A DNA stretch of 64,000 bases from Janthinobacterium sp. TB1-E2 (GCF_036885605.1 NZ_CP142523.1:1674001-1738000); one strand, 5' to 3'. Counted from the first letter of the stretch, positions 54,324 to 63,751 are shown. Notes: generated from the letters alone by a model not told the origin. Program-made: numbers and translations.

Positions 54324-55238
54324 CTAAAACCCCTGCACCAGCAACGGCAACTGCTCCGCAAACCGCTCCGTCAGCCACTTGCCCGCCTGCCCCGGCGGCG
54401 TGTCGGCGCGCTGGATCAAATAAATTGGGTAATTCTCGCCATTGTCGACGGCCAGCGGCAGGTGCACCAAACGGCCTTCGGCCAGGTCCTCGCGCACCAT
54501 TGCTTCGGGCATGTTGCCCCAGCCCAGGCCCGCGCGCAGCAGCGCGTGCTTGGAGCCGAGGTCGCCCAAGCGCCAGTTGCGCAATCCCAGCACGCCGAAA
54601 TCCTGGCCCTCCGTCAGCACGCTGCGGTCGCTGAGCACCAGTTGCACGTGTTCGCGCGCCACGCTCGAGGCAATCGGCCCGGCCAGCTGCGCCAGTGCGT
54701 GGCTGGGTGCGGCCACGGGAATCAGGCGCACATGGCCGACGGCCATACGCTCGAAGACGCTGGCCGTGGCCGTCATCCAGCCACCGAGACCGATGTGGCA
54801 GCTGCCATCCATCACCAGCTGCGCCACGGCGCCCATCGCTTCGATGCGCAGGCGCAGGGCGACGGTGGGGAACTGCGCTTGGAACGCTTCGAGCACGCGC
54901 ACCAGCACGCAGGTGGGAAACATCACGTCGACCACCACCGACACTTCCGCCTCGAGCCCGCCGGCCAGCGCCTTGGCCCGTGCGCGCATGCCATCGACCT
55001 TCAGGGCCACGGCGCGCGCGTCGGCGAGCAGGGCCTTGCCCGCGTCCGTCAGGGTGGGCTTGCGCTTGCCACGGTCGAGCAGCACCACGTTCAGCTGTTC
55101 TTCCAGGTTGGCGATGGTGTAGCTGATCACCGATTGCGTGCGGTGCAGCTGGCGCGCCGCGTGGGCGAAACCGCCCGCGTCGATGACGGCGACGAAGACG
55201 CGCAACTGGTCGAGCGAAGGCTGGCCCGGTTCTCTCAT
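54324..55238 (-). CDS. LysR-family transcriptional regulator
   Basis: A 304-residue regulator: N-terminal winged helix-turn-helix (LDQLRVFVAVIDAGGFAHAARQL, then TQSVISYTIANLEEQL) and a C-terminal two-lobed effector-binding domain. It is divergent from the azoR-like gene 135 bases away, the usual arrangement for LysR proteins and their target. It therefore probably controls that NAD(P)H quinone/azo reductase in response to electrophiles (inference). Confidence 0.88.
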   Translation of the reverse strand: MREPGQPSLDQLRVFVAVIDAGGFAHAARQLHRTQSVISYTIANLEEQLNVVLLDRGKRKPTLTDAGKALLADARAVALKVDGMRARAKALAGGLEAEVSVVVDVMFPTCVLVRVLEAFQAQFPTVALRLRIEAMGAVAQLVMDGSCHIGLGGWMTATASVFERMAVGHVRLIPVAAPSHALAQLAGPIASSVAREHVQLVLSDRSVLTEGQDFGVLGLRNWRLGDLGSKHALLRAGLGWGNMPEAMVREDLAEGRLVHLPLAVDNGENYPIYLIQRADTPPGQAGKWLTERFAEQLPLLVQGF

Positions 55239-55372
55239 GACAACTCCATATCTAAAAATTCGATGCTAACCATTGATTTTTACACGGTTTCATCGATAGT
55301 AGACCCGAACTATGATGTGTGCAAGTGCAGCAAACGCCGCACCCCCATCTATCGATCTTGAAGGAGTGCATC

Positions 55373-55978
55373 ATGGCAAACGTACTACACATCAATAGCA
55401 GCGTGCGCAACAGCGGTTCCCTGTCGCGTCAACTGTCGGGCGAATTCGTCGCCAAACTGGCCGCGCAAGGCGACACCATCGTCGTGCGCGACCTGGCCGC
55501 GCAACCGGTGCCGCACCTGACGGAAGAGGTGATGGGCGCGTTCTTCACGCCGGCCGAGCAGCGCAGCGCGCAGGCGGTCGCGGCCGTGCAATTGTCCGAT
55601 ACCCTGGTCGATGAATTGCTGGCCGCCGACGTGCTGGTGCTGGCCGCGCCCATGTACAACTTTTCCGTGCCCTCGACCCTGAAGGCGTGGATCGACCACG
55701 TGGCGCGCGCGGGCCGAACCTTCCAGTACACGGCCAATGGCCCCGTCGGCCTGGCCACGGGCAAGAAAGCCGTGATTTTCACGGCCAGCGGCGGCGTCTA
55801 CAGCGAAGGCCCGGGCGCCGCGTATGACTACCTGAGCACCTATCTGCGCACGGCGCTGGGCTTCATCGGCATCACGGACATCGAGTTCGTGCAAGCCGAA
55901 GGCGTGGCCATGGGCGACGATGCCGTCACCAGCGCGATTGCCAAGGGCCGCGCGTCGATCGAAGCCCTGGCTGCCTGA
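55373..55978 (+). CDS. azoR: FMN-dependent NADH:azo/quinone oxidoreductase
   Basis: A 201-residue flavodoxin-fold enzyme: VLHINSSVRNSGSLSRQLS at the N-terminus, PMYNFSVPSTLKAWIDHVARAGRTF in the middle (FMN contact) and FTASGGVYSEGPGAAYDYL near 142. These are AzoR hallmarks. It reduces azo bonds and quinones with NADH and protects from electrophilic stress. AAGGAG precedes ATG 55373 by six bases. Divergent from the LysR gene. Confidence 0.92.
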   Translation: MANVLHINSSVRNSGSLSRQLSGEFVAKLAAQGDTIVVRDLAAQPVPHLTEEVMGAFFTPAEQRSAQAVAAVQLSDTLVDELLAADVLVLAAPMYNFSVPSTLKAWIDHVARAGRTFQYTANGPVGLATGKKAVIFTASGGVYSEGPGAAYDYLSTYLRTALGFIGITDIEFVQAEGVAMGDDAVTSAIAKGRASIEALAA

Positions 55979-56080
55979 TATACGCCTTTTGAGGGATTGC
56001 CAAGCTGGCATGCTTGGCATAAGCTTGCCGGCGGCACGCCCCGTGCCAGGCCGGCGAGCCGTTCGCCATGAAAGTCCCTC

Positions 56081-56629
56081 ATGCACCACAAGTTGGCCAG
56101 TGCAGTATTGTTCGGATGTTCTTTGTTTTCAGCAGGTATTGCGCTGGCACAGACCGCGCCTCCCGCGCCGTCCCACGTGGGCCGCCACGCCTCCACGCCC
56201 GAGGATATCCGCGCCATTGAAAAAGTCGTCGCCGACTTCCAGGCGGCGCTGATCGCCAAGGATGTCAAGCTGCTGTCGTCGCTGATGCTGCACACGAACA
56301 TCCTGTTCGCCTCGCCGGCCGATGACGGCTTCATCAAGAAAATGCGCGACACGACGGACGTCCACTTCGACGGCGTCGCGGCGGCCGGCTACGTCGGTTT
56401 CGCCAACTACATCAAGCGCGAACCCCTGCGCACGGAAGAAAAATTCTACAACGTCAAGATCACCCAGGACCGCCATGTCGCGTGGGTCAACTTCGACTAC
56501 GAATTCCTCGTCGGCGACAAATTGTCCAACTATGGCGTCGAAGCGTGGCAGATGGTCAAGCGCGATGGTCAATGGAAAATCCTCAGCGTCGTCTGGTCCA
56601 TGCATCCCGCGGCCGAGGCGGCGAAATAG
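56081..56629 (+). CDS. Exported NTF2-like (SnoaL/DUF4440-type) protein
   Basis: A 182-residue protein: signal peptide about 1-23 (LFGCSLFSAGIALA-Q), then an NTF2-like cone domain. Pattern: IEKVVADFQAALIAKDVKLLSSLM at the start and WVNFDYEFLVGDKLSNYGVEAWQMVKRDGQWKI at the end, as in DUF4440 proteins. No catalytic residues can be assigned. ATG 56081 has no good Shine-Dalgarno sequence. Confidence 0.75.
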   Translation: MHHKLASAVLFGCSLFSAGIALAQTAPPAPSHVGRHASTPEDIRAIEKVVADFQAALIAKDVKLLSSLMLHTNILFASPADDGFIKKMRDTTDVHFDGVAAAGYVGFANYIKREPLRTEEKFYNVKITQDRHVAWVNFDYEFLVGDKLSNYGVEAWQMVKRDGQWKILSVVWSMHPAAEAAK

Positions 56630-56822
56630 GGCAGGCGCCAGCGGCGTTCAGTACAGAGTTGCCTTCTCATAATTTTTTCGCATCGTCTATACTTTCAGTG
56701 GGCGTGCCGCCATGCCTGCAGATCAGGCAGGCGTTCAAGTTTTTCCCTGTGCCGCGTAATAAAAAGCAGATAAGTAAGTCAGTATCCTGAGCAAGCGCGA
56801 TTGCATGTATTCCAACCCTACG

Positions 56823-56853
56823 CCGGGTAGGGCCGTTGAGACAGGCTACCCGG
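56823..56853 (+). promoter_or_regulatory. Hairpin in the 5' leader of the small gene at 56879
   Basis: CCGGGTAG (56823-56830) pairs perfectly with CTACCCGG (56846-56853), and a TTTTT run follows at 56861-56865, 25 bases before the start codon. It has the form of an attenuator or a weak terminator; function unverified. Confidence 0.4.
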
Positions 56854-56878
56854 GGATGTCATTTTTGGAGCAAACATC

Positions 56879-57133
56879 GTGCCGATAAAGTACGTTGATA
56901 CGTATGAAATAAATTACACGGCGGAACCCTTACGCGGTTGCAAACTGTGGGGCGCCTATGTGTCCCTGTACACCCCATCGAGCAATCCCATGCACAGGAA
57001 CAATATCGTCAAAAAGCACCGCGTGCTGGCCGACCATCCGTTTGCGACGGAAGCCGAAGCCGTCAGCGAAGCGGCCGAGGTGGCATTGCAGCTGGTCGAG
57101 CGGCGCCAGCGCCGTTACGTTTTCCACCCCTGA
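56879..57133 (+). CDS. Small unknown protein (GTG start)
   Basis: An 84-residue soluble protein with a GTG start; TTTTTGGAGC lies about nine bases upstream. Residues: MPIKYVDTYEINYTAEPLRG, then LWGAYVSLYTPSSNPMHRNN and EAEAVSEAAEVALQLVERRQRR. No family recognised. It overlaps the 3' end of the convergent tryptophan-rich gene by 19 bases. Confidence 0.55.
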   Translation: MPIKYVDTYEINYTAEPLRGCKLWGAYVSLYTPSSNPMHRNNIVKKHRVLADHPFATEAEAVSEAAEVALQLVERRQRRYVFHP

Positions 57134-57354
57134 TGCCACTGCGCCGCATCCTGCAGCGCGCGCCAGGGCAGGATCTGCACTCTGCCCGAATGCACGGCTT
57201 CCAGTTCCACGTGCGTGACGGGTTCATCCGGCGTGGCTGCGGCGCATACCTTGATGACGAGAAAATGTTTTTCTTTGTTGACGGGTGTCACCGCTGTCCA
57301 TTTGCTGTTGAGTAATTTGTTTGGACGCAAGTTATTGCGATGTGGAAGGTGCAT
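57115..57354 (-). CDS. Tryptophan-rich small protein, TIGR02450/DUF2389 family
   Basis: A 79-residue protein whose core NKLLNSKWTAVTPVNKEKHF, HVELEAVHSGRV and PWRALQDAAQWHQGW matches the TIGR02450 family of small Trp-rich proteins found in proteobacteria and cyanobacteria. Its function is unknown. The upstream sequence has little ribosome-binding site. Overlaps the preceding small gene at the 3' end. Confidence 0.72.
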   Translation of the reverse strand: MHLPHRNNLRPNKLLNSKWTAVTPVNKEKHFLVIKVCAAATPDEPVTHVELEAVHSGRVQILPWRALQDAAQWHQGWKT

Positions 57355-57426
57355 GGGGGGCCCGGGATTGGCGTGATGGCGATGTTGCCATTATCATGCA
57401 AGTTCCCGCCACGCACGAGGACCGCC

Positions 57427-58290
57427 ATGAAACGCCAGCTGCACCTGCTTGTGATCGACCCGCAAAACGATTTTTGCGACCTGCCCGCCGAATGGCTGCC
57501 TGCCGGCGCCGCACCGGCCCTGGCCGTGCCCGGCGCCCACGCCGACATGCTGCGCGTCGCGCAGCTGATCCGTGAAGGGGGCAATGGCCTGACGCAGATC
57601 AGCGTGACGCTCGACGCCCACCACCGCTACGATATTGCCCACCCCGCCTTCTGGCGCACGGGTGATGGCGGCGCGGTGCCGCCGTTCACGCAGATCACGG
57701 CGCAGCAGGTGCGCGACCGCTTGTTCCTGCCCGCCGCCAGCGATGCCTTGCCGCGTGCGCTGGCTTACCTCGATGCCTTGCAGCAAGCGGGGCGCTATCA
57801 GCTGATGGTGTGGCCCGTGCACTGCGAGATCGGCAGCTGGGGCCAGAATATCCACGCGGCCGTGCGCGCCGCCTACAACGCGTGGGAAGTGGATCACCTG
57901 CAAGTGGTAGCCAAGCTGAGCAAGGGTTCCAATCCGTGGACCGAGCATTACTCGGCCGTCATGGCGGAAGTGCCCGATGCGCAGGATGCGGCCACCCAGC
58001 TCAACCTGGATTTCCTCGCCACCTTGCTGCCGGCACAGCAGATTTATGTCACCGGCGAAGCGGGCAGCCACTGCGTGAAAGCCAGCACCGAGCACATCGC
58101 CGACTACCTGGAAGCGCAGCAAGGCAAGACGGCCCTGTCGCGGCTGGTGCTGCTGACGGACTGCATGAGCCCCGTTACGGGCTTTGAAGCACAGCAGCGC
58201 GACTTCCTTGCAGCCATGCACGAGCGTGGCGTGCGGCTGGCGACATCCACCGACGTTTTGCCCGAGTTGTTGGCAAACGCAAGCAATTAA
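57427..58290 (+). CDS. Nicotinamidase-like isochorismatase-family hydrolase
   Basis: A 287-residue cysteine hydrolase. Asp11 is in [12 protein letters not shown], a Lys lies in [17 protein letters not shown], and Cys216 is in [11 protein letters not shown], giving the Asp-Lys-Cys triad. The metal-binding D-x-H-x-x-x-D-I region is [17 protein letters not shown]. With pncB next door (80 bases downstream), it probably turns nicotinamide into nicotinate in NAD salvage. The protein is longer than typical PncA (about 210 residues), so it belongs to the longer subgroup. ATG 57427 starts the conserved region. Confidence 0.82.
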   Translation: MKRQLHLLVIDPQNDFCDLPAEWLPAGAAPALAVPGAHADMLRVAQLIREGGNGLTQISVTLDAHHRYDIAHPAFWRTGDGGAVPPFTQITAQQVRDRLFLPAASDALPRALAYLDALQQAGRYQLMVWPVHCEIGSWGQNIHAAVRAAYNAWEVDHLQVVAKLSKGSNPWTEHYSAVMAEVPDAQDAATQLNLDFLATLLPAQQIYVTGEAGSHCVKASTEHIADYLEAQQGKTALSRLVLLTDCMSPVTGFEAQQRDFLAAMHERGVRLATSTDVLPELLANASN

Positions 58291-58369
58291 TGCTTTCCTG
58301 CAAGCGAACCCTGCTGAAATGCTTGCGGTGGCGTACTATTCTGGCTTCAGGAAGTTGGAGAAAACACAC

Positions 58370-59560
58370 ATGACCCCGATAGTGCGCAGTTTGCTGGAAA
58401 CCGATCTGTATAAATTTACAATGTGGCAAGCATTGCTGCACGGTCATCCGAATACCCATACCGAATACGAATTTGTCTGCCGCAACGCCACCGCCTTTCC
58501 CCTGGCCGAACTGAAGGGCGAGCTGGAAGAACAGCTCGACCACCTGTGCTCGATGTCGTTTGCCGACGACGAGCTGGCTTATCTGCGCACCCTGCGCTTC
58601 ATGAAGAGCGACTTCGTTGACTTCCTGACGGTGTTCCGCTTCCAGCGCAAGTTCATCGACGTGAGCACGGACGGCGACACCTTGCTCGTGCACGCGGCCG
58701 GGCCGCAGGTGCATGTGATGGGCTTCGAGATTTTCGTGCTGTACATCATCAACGAACTGTATTTCCGCCGCTTCGACCTCGATGCGGCCATGCGCGAAGG
58801 GCGCCACCGCCTGGGCTTGAAAGTGGAAGCCGTCAAGGAATTCGGTAAACTGCCGCGGCGCAAGCACCCGTTTGAATTTTCCGACTTCGGCGTGCGCCGG
58901 CGTTTTTCCGGCGCCTGGCACGACGAAGTGGTGCAGCGTCTGGCGCGCGAGGTGCCCGAGTACTTCAAGGGCACGTCGAATGTCTACCTGGCGAAAAAGC
59001 TCGGCATCGTGCCAATCGGCACCATGGCGCATGAATACATGCAATCATTCCAGTCGTTTGGCGTACGTCTGCGCGACTTTCAAAAGGCGGCACTGGAAGA
59101 CTGGGTGCAGGAATACCGGGGCGACCTGGGTATTGCCCTGACGGACGTGGTGGGCATGGATGCCTTTTTGGCTGACTTCGACCTGTATTTCGCCAAGCTG
59201 TTCGATGGTTTGCGCCACGATTCGGGCGATCCCGTCGAGTGGGGCGAGAAGGCGCTGGCCCACTACGCGGCCCTGCGCATCGACGCCAATACCAAGCGCC
59301 TCGTGTTTTCCGACGGCCTGGACCTGGACAAGGCGTTTGCCCTGTACCAGCACTTCGCCGACCGCATCATGACGGGCTTTGGCATCGGCACCAATCTCAC
59401 CAACGATGTCGGCTTGACGCCGCTCAACATCGTCATGAAACTGGTGCGCTGCAATGGCCAGTCCGTGGCGAAACTGTCGGATTCGCCGGGCAAGACCCTG
59501 TGCAAGGATGAGACCTTCCTCGCCTACCTGCGACAGGTCTTTCACCACCCCGCAGTGTAG
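58370..59560 (+). CDS. pncB: Nicotinate phosphoribosyltransferase
   Basis: NAD salvage enzyme forming nicotinate mononucleotide. The 396-residue protein starts [22 protein letters not shown], has [23 protein letters not shown] (about 204-226, catalytic loop) and [19 protein letters not shown] (about 282-300), then [11 protein letters not shown]. All are typical PncB. ATG 58370 has GTTGGAG at good spacing. It forms a pair with the nicotinamidase-like gene. Confidence 0.95.
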   Translation: MTPIVRSLLETDLYKFTMWQALLHGHPNTHTEYEFVCRNATAFPLAELKGELEEQLDHLCSMSFADDELAYLRTLRFMKSDFVDFLTVFRFQRKFIDVSTDGDTLLVHAAGPQVHVMGFEIFVLYIINELYFRRFDLDAAMREGRHRLGLKVEAVKEFGKLPRRKHPFEFSDFGVRRRFSGAWHDEVVQRLAREVPEYFKGTSNVYLAKKLGIVPIGTMAHEYMQSFQSFGVRLRDFQKAALEDWVQEYRGDLGIALTDVVGMDAFLADFDLYFAKLFDGLRHDSGDPVEWGEKALAHYAALRIDANTKRLVFSDGLDLDKAFALYQHFADRIMTGFGIGTNLTNDVGLTPLNIVMKLVRCNGQSVAKLSDSPGKTLCKDETFLAYLRQVFHHPAV

Positions 59561-59568
59561 GTGCCGGT

Positions 59569-59868
59569 CTAGAAGCCTGTGACCACCGTATCCATGTGCT
59601 CGACCTGCGGCGGGGCGGCGAAAAATTCACCGACCAGGCCGCGCCATGCCTGGAAGTCGTCGCTGCCGCGGAAATGCACGGTATGGTCTTCCAGGGTTGT
59701 CCAGCCCACCACCAGGCGGTAGGCATCGCTATTTTCGATCGAGCGCTCGAGGCGCATCGACTCGCAGCCGCGTGCGCGCTGGAACAGGGGGACGGCTTTC
59801 GTCACGGCCGCTTCGAAGGCTGCGTGCGTGGCCGATTTGATCTGGATGTGGGCAATTTCAAAAATCAT
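59569..59868 (-). CDS. ABM-domain (antibiotic biosynthesis monooxygenase-like) protein
   Basis: A 99-residue dimeric alpha/beta barrel: MIFEIAHIQIKSATHAAFEAAV, RARGCESMRLERSIENSDAYRLVVGW and HFRGSDDFQAWRGLVGEFF. This is the ABM fold found in quinol monooxygenases and in haem-degrading or regulatory proteins; no substrate can be assigned. ATG 59868. Convergent with pncB. Confidence 0.75.
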   Translation of the reverse strand: MIFEIAHIQIKSATHAAFEAAVTKAVPLFQRARGCESMRLERSIENSDAYRLVVGWTTLEDHTVHFRGSDDFQAWRGLVGEFFAAPPQVEHMDTVVTGF

Positions 59869-59951
59869 GGCAAGTTCCGGTTTTGAAAGAAAGAACGCAG
59901 ATCTTGCCACAGATTGTGCCCGCTTGCGGATGGCGATGAGGCCACTGCCGT

Positions 59952-60425
59952 TCAGCTGTCGCCGCCGCTCCTGTCCAGCGCTTGCTGCAAATAGGCTTCC
60001 AGTTGGGGCACGTTCATGCTGGCGACATCCCTGGCCAGGGCATGGCTGAGCCGTTTTTCCACCTGGGCATCGAGGCTTAGACGCAACTGCCCCAGGAACT
60101 TCGGTGCGGCGACCAGGCACAGCTTGTTGTAGCGCTGTTGCTGCAAGCCCTGTTGCAGCACTTGCGCGATATGCCTTGCAAACTGTGCGTTCGCATGCTC
60201 GACTGGCGTCACCTGTGGCTCGGTCGTGTGCGCCTGCGTGCCCGCCTGGGTCCCCGCGCGCATGCCGCTGCCGAAGCGTCCGCTGGCGTCGCTGTTCAAG
60301 GCGTTCTCGTTTTCGCGGGCCGCCGGATTGACAAAATCTTGCAGCTCGCCCAGCTGGTTTTGCTGTCCCAGCGCAAACAGCCGCGCCCGGCTACTGTCGG
60401 CCACTACCACCCATGTGACGTCCAT
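59952..60425 (-). CDS. Host-attachment-family protein (PF10116-like)
   Basis: A 157-residue soluble protein: MDVTWVVVADSSRARLFALG at the N-terminus and NKLCLVAAPKFLGQLRLSLD in the second half are the two blocks of the 'protein required for attachment to host cells' family. The middle is a low-complexity segment (GMRAGTQAGTQAHTTEPQ). Despite its name the family is common in free-living soil bacteria and its biochemical role is not known. Same strand as the following small gene. Confidence 0.75.
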   Translation of the reverse strand: MDVTWVVVADSSRARLFALGQQNQLGELQDFVNPAARENENALNSDASGRFGSGMRAGTQAGTQAHTTEPQVTPVEHANAQFARHIAQVLQQGLQQQRYNKLCLVAAPKFLGQLRLSLDAQVEKRLSHALARDVASMNVPQLEAYLQQALDRSGGDS

Positions 60426-60452
60426 GCTTGTTCTCCTTGCTGCGCGCGCCGG

Positions 60453-60866
60453 CTAGTGGGACAGGGCCGCCATCGCGTCGTGCCTGTCCTGGCCGCAGCG
60501 GGCCGTACGCTGTTCGATATCGCTGCCGCCACACGCCTGTAGGATGGCGTGCGCGCGCTGCTGCTCCTCGGCGTGGCGCGTGGCCACCACCAGGCGGACC
60601 ATTCCGCGGAACGCCGTCTTGCCGTAGTTGCGCCGGTACATATGGTTGTCGCCGCCGAACAGGGCATTGATCGCCCGTTCCAGCCGGCTGGTGAGGGTGT
60701 CGCAATTGCCGACCGTGAAATTGCCCTGCACGGGGCCAGCCTCGTCGTCGCCCGCGTCCAGCTGCACGGCGTGAGAAGGGAAACCTTCGGCCAGCAACCG
60801 GTTGCGGGCGCGCTCGGCATCGGCTAAATGGTCGAAGATACGTATCAATGTACTGCTGCTGTCCAT
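60453..60866 (-). CDS. Unknown stress-type small protein
   Basis: A 137-residue soluble protein. It begins SSSTLIRIFDHLADAERARNRLLAEGF, a pattern like that of ferredoxin-fold proteins of the general-stress YflT type, which sense the environment. The centre is rich in charged residues and the C-terminus is RHDAMAALSH. No firm family. ATG 60866 with AAGG upstream; a TTG at 60881 is also in frame. Located 27 bases before the host-attachment gene on the same strand. Confidence 0.5.
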   Translation of the reverse strand: MDSSSTLIRIFDHLADAERARNRLLAEGFPSHAVQLDAGDDEAGPVQGNFTVGNCDTLTSRLERAINALFGGDNHMYRRNYGKTAFRGMVRLVVATRHAEEQQRAHAILQACGGSDIEQRTARCGQDRHDAMAALSH

Positions 60867-61037
60867 GGCCTTGCCTTTCAACGAGGTATGCCTGATTTGA
60901 CCGGCGAGGCTGCAAATAATTCCGCCTCAGCCTGTAAAATCCTCGATCAAGGCGCAAAAGTTTGATAAATATCCAGTATGGCTGCCAAGTCGCGCTAAGA
61001 TACGTCTTGCGGGATCAATCTTTCATAGGAGAACCAA

Positions 61038-61619
61038 ATGGCAGCGAAAAAAATTCTGTTTTTGACCGGCGATTTTGCAGAAGATTATGAAACGATGGTG
61101 CCGTTCCAGGCCCTGCTGATGCTCGGTCATACCGTGCATGCCGTCTGCCCCGGCAAGAAAAGCGGCGAGACGATCAAGACGGCCATCCACGATTTCGAGG
61201 GCGACCAGACCTACACGGAAAAGCCGGGCCATCTGTTCACCCTGAACGCCAGCTTCGACGAGATCGACCCTGCCGACTATGACGCCGTGATGATCGCCGG
61301 CGGCCGTGCACCGGAATACCTGCGCCTGAACGAGAAAGTCATCGCCGCCGTGCGCCATTTCGCCGAGGCGGGCAAGCCTGTTGCGGCCGTTTGCCATGGC
61401 GCGCAATTGCTGGCCGCCGCCGATGTCATCCGTGGCAAGCGCATTTCCGCCTATCCCGCCTGTGCGCCGGAAGTGAAACTGGCAGGCGGCACGTATGCCG
61501 ACATCGCCGTCACGGACGCCGTCACGGATGGCCAGTTCGTCACGGCGCCCGCCTGGCCCGCGCATCCGGCCTGGCTGGCGCAGTTCGTCAAGCTGCTCGG
61601 TACCGAGATTCATTTGTAA
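61038..61619 (+). CDS. DJ-1/PfpI family protein (class I glutamine amidotransferase-like)
   Basis: A 193-residue protein: [23 protein letters not shown] with the acidic pair near the N-terminus, [18 protein letters not shown], and the nucleophile elbow [13 protein letters not shown] with Cys119-His120. This is the YajL/PfpI/YhbO fold, linked to glyoxal detoxification or protein deglycation, and to protease-like roles. GGAG lies ten bases before ATG 61038. Confidence 0.87.
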   Translation: MAAKKILFLTGDFAEDYETMVPFQALLMLGHTVHAVCPGKKSGETIKTAIHDFEGDQTYTEKPGHLFTLNASFDEIDPADYDAVMIAGGRAPEYLRLNEKVIAAVRHFAEAGKPVAAVCHGAQLLAAADVIRGKRISAYPACAPEVKLAGGTYADIAVTDAVTDGQFVTAPAWPAHPAWLAQFVKLLGTEIHL

Positions 61620-61683
61620 CCTTTATTTGTCCGGCAGGCCGCAGCGCTTGCCGGGCGCACCACTTTTCAGATTCGAGTTCTTC

Positions 61684-62916
61684 ATGCATGCGCCGCGCAG
61701 TCAACCTTCCCGCAAACAACTTCCAGCCTCGCGCTGGCGCCAGCGCCGCCTGGCGCAAGCCGCATCGGGCCTGAGCGCCGCGCAGGAACGCCAGCTGGCC
61801 ACCCTGCACGAGATTTCCACCTTGCTGGCGGGACAGCACGCCATCGATGCGCTGTGCCGTGGCTTTTTACGTCACGTAATGGAGTTCGCGCAGGCCGAGG
61901 GCGGCACCGTGCGCATCCTCGATCCGCAGCAGGACACCGTGCACATCATCGTGCACGAGGGCATTTCCGAGGCCATGGTGGAAGAGGAGCACTGCATCCG
62001 CAACAACGATTGCCTGTGCGGCGCGGCCGTGGCGCAGGGCGTGATCCAGATCCGCGATTTCCGCCAGGTCGAAGCCTTGCAGCGCTACCGTTGCCAGGAA
62101 GAAGGTTTCATTGCCATCGCCGTCTTTCCCATCCTTGCACGCGAGCAGGTGGTCGGCAGCTTTTCGCTGCACTTTGCGCAGCCGCAATCCGTGCAGGCGC
62201 AGCAGCAGGGCTGGCTGGAAACCCTGGGCCAGAGCCTGGGCATCGCCATTGAAAACCAGCGCCTGATCGCGCGCGAAAAGGAATTTGCCGTGGCGCGCGA
62301 ACGCAGCCTGCTGGCCGAAGGCTTGCATGACAGCATCGCGCAAAGCCTGAACTTCATCAGCCTGCAAGTGCAGATGCTCGACGATTCCGTGCGCCGGGGC
62401 CAGCTCGACGAAGCGGCCGAAGTGCTGCCGCTGATGCGCATGGGCGTCGAGCAAAGCTACCAGGACGTGCGCGAATTGCTGGTCAATTTCCGCACGCGCT
62501 GGCATGGCAGCGACCTCGAAAGCAAGCTGTCGGAAGTGCTGGCCAAGTTCGAGCTGCAGACGGGCGTGATCGGCACCTTGGAGATGAGCGGCAATGGCGC
62601 GCCGCTGGCGCCCGAGCAGCAGTTGCAGATCCTGTTCATCGTGCAGGAAGCGCTGTCGAATATCCGCAAGCACGCGCAAGCGAGCAACGTGGCGCTGCGC
62701 GTGGACAACGGGCGCGATTTTGCGCTGCAGGTGCGCGACGATGGCGAAGGCTTCGCCGCCAACCTGCGCGACAAGAAAACGGAATTGCAGATCGGCTTGC
62801 GTATCATGCAGGAAAGAGCCGAGCGGCTCGGTGCGCAATTTGCCATCGACAGCACGCCCGGCGGCGGCACGACGATCTCGCTGGCCTTGCCGGCAGCCCG
62901 GCGCCAGGCCGCGTAA
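61684..62916 (+). CDS. NarX-type sensor histidine kinase with GAF domain
   Basis: A 410-residue cytoplasmic kinase: GAF domain at about 40-190 (with Cys residues in HCIRNNDCLCG and RCQEEGF), HisKA_3 dimerisation domain with phospho-His215 (EGLHDSIAQSLNFISLQVQ), and an HATPase domain at about 300-400 (VQEALSNIRKHAQAS, DDGEGF, GLRIMQERAERLGAQF). No membrane segment is present, so it senses an internal signal. The Cys cluster in the GAF domain might bind a metal or Fe-S cluster or sense redox (inference). Pairs with the response regulator 32 bases downstream. Confidence 0.88.
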   Translation: MHAPRSQPSRKQLPASRWRQRRLAQAASGLSAAQERQLATLHEISTLLAGQHAIDALCRGFLRHVMEFAQAEGGTVRILDPQQDTVHIIVHEGISEAMVEEEHCIRNNDCLCGAAVAQGVIQIRDFRQVEALQRYRCQEEGFIAIAVFPILAREQVVGSFSLHFAQPQSVQAQQQGWLETLGQSLGIAIENQRLIAREKEFAVARERSLLAEGLHDSIAQSLNFISLQVQMLDDSVRRGQLDEAAEVLPLMRMGVEQSYQDVRELLVNFRTRWHGSDLESKLSEVLAKFELQTGVIGTLEMSGNGAPLAPEQQLQILFIVQEALSNIRKHAQASNVALRVDNGRDFALQVRDDGEGFAANLRDKKTELQIGLRIMQERAERLGAQFAIDSTPGGGTTISLALPAARRQAA

Positions 62917-62948
62917 CAAATGAATCATCTTTATCAGGCAACAAACAC

Positions 62949-63596
62949 GTGAACGCACCAATCAAAATCCTGCTGGTCGATGACCACACCTTGCTGCGCA
63001 GCGGCGTCAAGCTGCTGCTGCAGCGCAATCCTCAATTCCAGGTGGTGGGCGAGGCTTCGAACGGGCTGGACGGCGTGCGCCTGGCGGCCGAACTGCAGCC
63101 CGACGTGGTGCTGATGGACTTGAACATGCCCGGGGTGACTGGCGTCGAGGCGCTGCAGCTGATCTTGCAGGACCTGCCGCAAATGGTGGTGCTGATGCTG
63201 ACCGTGTCGGAAAACGCAGCCGACCTCGGCGCGGCCCTGCGCGCGGGCGCGCGCGGCTACTTGCTGAAAAATATCGAAGCCGAGCAGCTGGGCCAGGCCA
63301 TTTGCCGCGCCGCCGCCGGCGAATCCGTGATCGCCGACGCCATGACGGCCAAGCTCGTGTCGCAGTTCCGCGCGGGGCAGAATGCGCCCCAGGAAGACTA
63401 TGACAAATTGACGCCGCGCGAACGCGAAGCCATGGCCTGCCTGGCACAAGGACTGAGCAACAAGGAAATCGCGCGCCAGCTCGACGTGGCTGAAAGCACG
63501 GTGAAAATCCACGTGCAAAACATCCTCAAAAAGCTTAAGCTCAGCAGCCGCGTGCAGATCGCCGTCTACGCCGTCGAGCGCGAGTTAAGCAAATAG
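62949..63596 (+). CDS. NarL/FixJ-family response regulator
   Basis: A 215-residue regulator: receiver domain about 5-120 with acidic DDH at 11-13 and phospho-acceptor Asp57 (VVLMDLNMPG), then a LuxR-type helix-turn-helix (LTPREREAMACLAQGLSNKEIARQL, KIHVQNILKKL). The start is GTG at 62949. Partner of the NarX-type kinase. A Crp/Fnr gene follows, so the trio may form an oxygen, nitrate or redox control unit. Confidence 0.93.
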   Translation: MNAPIKILLVDDHTLLRSGVKLLLQRNPQFQVVGEASNGLDGVRLAAELQPDVVLMDLNMPGVTGVEALQLILQDLPQMVVLMLTVSENAADLGAALRAGARGYLLKNIEAEQLGQAICRAAAGESVIADAMTAKLVSQFRAGQNAPQEDYDKLTPREREAMACLAQGLSNKEIARQLDVAESTVKIHVQNILKKLKLSSRVQIAVYAVERELSK

Positions 63597-63647
63597 AGAT
63601 CAAACAAAGCGCAAATAGTGGGCAAGGAATCCGCGATTGTTTGATCT
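63597..63647. repeat. Perfect 11-bp inverted repeat downstream of the response-regulator gene
   Basis: AGATCAAACAA (63597-63607) and TTGTTTGATCT (63637-63647), starting right at the stop codon. No T-run follows the second arm, so a plain terminator is unlikely. TTTGATCT/AGATCAAA resembles the half-sites of Fnr/Crp-type dyads, but the 29-base gap is too wide for one dimer. The Crp/Fnr gene begins 105 bases later. Confidence 0.55.
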
Positions 63648-63751
63648 GCATGGCGTTCCGGCCTAGACAACCCTAGTTCCTTTGACGTATGGCCTTGACC
63701 GTGCCTGCGCATTACACTCTTAGTCATTCGCTAATCTAATAAGAGAGTGTC

